A stretch of 42,980 nucleotides of DNA from Chara braunii (lineage: Eukaryota; Streptophyta; Charophyceae; Charales; Characeae), in the NCBI GenBank assembly GCA_003427395.1, contig BFEA01000445.1:1181181-1224160 (forward strand), read 5' to 3'. Both the position numbers and the translations under genes were made by a program. Of this stretch, positions 39,827 to 42,980 are shown piece by piece (position 1 is the first letter of the stretch; each line of letters starts with the position of its first letter). The notes under the pieces were generated by a model. That model searched no databases and had not been told where the DNA came from. It saw nothing but the letters and a program-made list of their open reading frames with translations.

Positions 39827-40192
39827 ATGCATAGTCTCTGCTCTGAACACTATGAAGGGATGGTCACTGCCAACCTCTATCATGAAAACTGCGACTCTTT
39901 GTCTTGTGTTCATCCCCCCTACCCCCTAATCGCCTGCCCAATATGTCGTCGCGGCCTTAATCTGCAATGTTGAAATAGTTGTGAACGTCAACCTACCTTC
40001 TTGCTGACGTGTCAGCAACATGCCATGTGTCATCGATGTTTCCAGGACGCCGTCATAGAAACCATGTGCCTTTACTGCGTGGACTATCCATGGTGCCATC
40101 ACCCACCACATCCTCTCTTAGGATGTCACACATGCAGAGTTGAGCATACAATTACTGCAAACGTCATCGGATCTCCTTCTTTTCTTGCCTGA
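39827..40192 (+). pseudogene. RING-finger protein remnant
   Basis: The frame from ATG 39827 contains a C3HC4 RING-HC pattern: Cys at 39935 and 39944 (CPIC), Cys 40010, His 40019, Cys 40028 and 40037 (CQQHAMCHRC), then Cys 40067 and 40076 (CLYC). All spacings are canonical, except that a TGA (39971) lies in the first long loop. Further Cys/His residues follow, and the frame stops at TGA 40190. Protein-like, Cys/His-rich sequence continues to about 40570 through further stops and a frame change. RING fingers are usually E3 ubiquitin ligases. This copy is probably decayed. It lies between the two AT-rich direct repeats. Confidence 0.55.
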
Positions 40193-40576
40193 CAAACAAC
40201 AAACCCAATAGCCTGAGTAGGAAAATAGAGACCACATGAGCCGCTTATAGAGCATTGTGTTGAAGGGCTAACACCACCAGGACAAACTGTTGCAGAACAA
40301 ATTCTGCAGCAGCTAGACACCCTTGTCTTGGATGACCCCTCTTGCCACCATCGTCATCATTGTCGGTCCATAGAGAAGGAATCAATGTTGAGGAAACCCA
40401 AGCACTTGCTCAATGTCGTTCTGTGATGATCGACCTTAGATTCGGCTCGCGTGTGAGATGCATGCATTGTGTCATGAGGATTATGAAGGCACAACTTGTG
40501 CGTCTTTTTGTTTTCATACGCATGATGACAGTCAATATTGCACTCACGTCCAGCACCCTGACATGTCATGTCCAAT

Positions 40577-41690
40577 TTCAACGAGAAAATTTCTCTGAAT
40601 TAAATAATCATTCTATAGCAAAATTACATTCTAAATCTCAAATTTTCATTCCATCTTAAAAAATATCATTCCAATTTTTAAAAAAATCATCTTACTTGCA
40701 AACTTTCATTCCAAGAATGGGGTATCCCTTCTTCTTTGGGTTGCATGCTAGAGATGGAATGAAAGTCTAGAATCTAGATGAGTTCATGAAATATTTTAAT
40801 TGGACTGTCATTCGAAGTAAGGATTTTAAGTCATAAAGAAGTTAATCCAATCTAAATTAAAAAATATTTGTTGTAGTAGAATAAAAATTTAATTAAAACC
40901 TAGGTAGCAAATCTGGATATCCGGCAGACCATTTTTATCCGGAATTTTCAATCCGGATGAAAATTCCGGATTAATCTTGGATATGGAAACTCCGGCCCTG
41001 CACAAAATATTTCTTTTTATCAAAAAATAAAAATAAAAAAAATATGGAAAAAAAGTATGTTGTTCATATCAATGATACAAACGACTTTTGGCTTGAGATC
41101 ATCTTTCATATGTCAACAAATAGGAGGATAAAAAATAAAATAAAAAAATAAAATAAAAAAATAAAATAATATTTAGATAAAAGGTTATAAAACGAATTAA
41201 GCATCCCTCCTCTAAAACCCTTTATTCTTTATCTTACCCCCTTTGAACCCTTTCATGACCTATCACGCTTTTTATGAAATAGGAACGTAGTTCTATTGTA
41301 TTTTGCATGCGCCATATCACTTTTTTTTTTTTTTTTTTTTTTTTTTTGGCCATTTTTTTAATCATCCGGATTTCCGGATAATCATAACCCCCGATCATCC
41401 GGCCAGATAATCCGACCAGATTATCCGGCCAAATAGGCCAGATAGGCTGTGCTACCTAGATTAAAACATTTCATAATCCAGACTTTCATTCCATCTTGAA
41501 CAAATAGATGCAGTTGGAAGGGAAAACTCATTTTTATATGAAAACTTATAAAATAAAACTGAAAATTTTAGAATTTGACAAATATTGGAATGATAAGTTA
41601 TAAATATGAAGGATTTTTTTTTATGGAATGTTTTTTGAACTTTTTTCAACTTGCATTTATCGTGGGAATTTTTCTGTTGTTGTAGACAGA
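40577..41690. repeat. AT-rich direct repeat, copy 2, with insertion
   Basis: Same orientation and sequence family as 39172-39640, sharing GAATTAAATAAT near the start and CGTGGGAATTTTT near the end. It is split by the hAT-like element at 40900-41459. The halves resume the alignment on either side (ATATTTG before, TCCAGACTTTCATTCCATCT after). Confidence 0.8.
40900..41459. mobile_element. Non-autonomous hAT-like element (MITE), 560 bp
   Basis: The termini are CTAGGTAGCA and its exact reverse complement TGCTACCTAG. The 8-bp sequence ATTAAAAC is duplicated directly outside (40892-40899 and 41460-41467). An 8-bp duplication is characteristic of hAT elements. Inside both ends there are many copies of ATCCGG/CCGGAT (about 40918-41000 and 41365-41440), typical of subterminal transposase-binding repeats. 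The interior is AT-rich with a T-run and has no transposase. Its absence from the paralogous repeat copy at 39172-39640 gives an empty site. Confidence 0.85.
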
Positions 41691-41929
41691 GGTTCGAACG
41701 ACTTTGCCTCTAGAATTGTGGCCGGCGTGCCTCTGTGTTCCTTGCGTGTAGGAACCATGTTGCCTGCGATATTCGTGTACGCCGTGTCATTCAGTACAGC
41801 AACTGCAACTACGAGAATTGGATGCGATGCTTCCACAGTTCGAACCCAAATCGGTGGTCTGGTCTACATGAGTGGTCACCTACCACAGGCAACATCTACT
41901 CCTCATCCTACAACCTAAACACTGATTGA
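41691..41929 (+). pseudogene. Possible second, degenerate RING remnant
   Basis: In the frame 41735-41929 the segment CRNHVACDIR with a later Cys aligns without gaps to CQQHAMCHRC of the 39827 gene. It keeps Cys, His, Cys and a later Cys, but has lost the fourth and last Cys positions. It sits in the same place relative to repeat copy 2 as the first RING does to copy 1. DNA similarity is low, so this is tentative. Confidence 0.25.
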
Positions 41930-41995
41930 CTTTTTGTGTCATTCTACAGTCGTCTAATCCGACGGGGTGTATAGAGAATCTATTGAACACACTTT

Positions 41996-41999
<4 letters not shown>

Positions 42000-42055
<56 letters not shown>
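42000..42055. repeat. (CT)n microsatellite
   Basis: An uninterrupted CT run of about 55 bases. Confidence 0.95.
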
Positions 42056-42057
<2 letters not shown>

Positions 42058-42915
42058 AATTTTTCCTTCTCCCCGGTGTGTACTCCCTCTCCTTGTGTAC
42101 TACTAGTAAACGCATATGAATGCGCGTCATTGATAGAACAAACACACAAAATATAATTATATTTTTACTTTGCCTCCTTTTATAACGTGCAAGTGCGTCG
42201 TAAAGGCACACGGGGATGTGGGCAGTTGGTGCTCAACTATCATCAACGTTGCCAACGATGTACGTGATAGCCACAGTAAGAAGGTAACTGCAAAAACAAA
42301 GAAATTGGGAAGCCTCTCAATGCTAGCTGATGAAAATATAATCAAGAAAATGTTATAACAAATTTATTGTGTCTCGTATTGTTTTTACTGCTGGGTGGGC
42401 CCATCCGAGCCATCTCAAGTGTGTTGCATTGCTTGTGCAAAGGTGAGATTCCTTGCTTGTTTAAAGGTAAGGTTCTGAATATTAAATATTGACTCCACGA
42501 GCAAAACTGTTTCATGGGTGGATTGGCTCATCGTGAGAATGCTTCATTGTTTGCAATACAGGTAAAGTTGTTATGACTTTGGATTTACTCATCTGGGTGG
42601 AATAGGGAAAGTTGTGGTGATGTTTTATAACACACACACACACAATGTCATGTGATCATCTCCTGACATTCAGTACAACTAAGCTGACACTAGGGGGTTC
42701 GGGGGTGACTGCAAACAACTCCGGAAATTGTCAGTAAAACTCCTAGTGTGAGTATGCACTTGAGCTTCTGGCAAACCAATGTAGCTTCCCCTCCCCCACA
42801 GTGAGAACATGACATGCGCGCGGTGAGCAACTTTTGTGTGTTGCCATCTTCGCTATACCCAGCTCCACGGAAAAGGACATTTGATCTTCATATTCCCTGT
42901 TGCAACTTGCAACCC

Positions 42916-42918
<3 letters not shown>
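42056..42918. other. Intergenic, no gene seen
   Basis: AT-rich to balanced sequence with a short CA run near 42630-42645. No domain, RNA or mobile-element end recognised. Confidence 0.4.

Positions 42919-42980
<62 letters not shown>
42919..42980. repeat. (CT)n then (CA)n microsatellite at window end
   Basis: A CT run covers 42919-42960 and changes directly to a CA run that continues to the end of the window. Confidence 0.95.

Overview
The window looks like nuclear DNA from a streptophyte green plant or alga. The evidence is a plant-type receptor-like kinase, a Ty3/Gypsy element primed by initiator Met-tRNA, plant-style MITEs and U6 snRNA-derived copies. A charophyte such as Chara is my guess, an inference from the overall style and not proven. 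Most of the sequence is repeats and decayed mobile DNA. I see no tRNA, rRNA or CRISPR array.

Layout. 1-4200 is low-complexity intergenic DNA with one small inverted-repeat element (1203-1426). 4200-13700 is the most unusual coding region. Two minus-strand genes (4202-4618; remnant 5030-6085) face away from a plus-strand pair across a repeat-rich divergent spacer. The plus-strand pair is a long gene with a ParB/sulfiredoxin-like domain followed by a region resembling beta-class DNA amino-methyltransferases (6652-about 12184), then a Ulp1/C48-type SUMO protease (12832-13674). The second half of the long gene stays in one frame for about 2.5 kb but is interrupted by eleven TGA codons, one TAG and no TAA.

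13700-19400 is tandem repeats, microsatellites, two small inverted-repeat elements and two U6-derived sequences. 19425-22232 is a receptor-like kinase (secreted ectodomain, one transmembrane helix, non-RD kinase) split by a single in-frame TAG.

23035-36038 is a complete-length but disabled Ty3/Gypsy element of about 13 kb. It has 2.3-kb LTRs, a CGCC target duplication, gag, protease, RT, RNase H, integrase and an extra post-integrase reading frame. That frame seems to encode two or three related copies of an unknown domain. The middle of the two LTRs is suspiciously identical and carries the same N positions, which suggests assembly collapse.

36035-42980 is mostly intergenic. It contains a candidate membrane-protein gene interrupted only by TGA codons (37400-38824), a pair of long direct repeats separated by a RING-finger gene remnant (39172-41690), and a clean 560-bp hAT-like MITE (40900-41459) with an 8-bp target duplication, inserted inside one of the direct repeats.

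A recurring theme is coding frames broken by stops that are nearly always TGA, or otherwise compatible with C-to-T or G-to-A change. Decay of methylated DNA is the conservative explanation. Non-standard decoding is possible but conflicts with the intact genes, which use only TGG for tryptophan.
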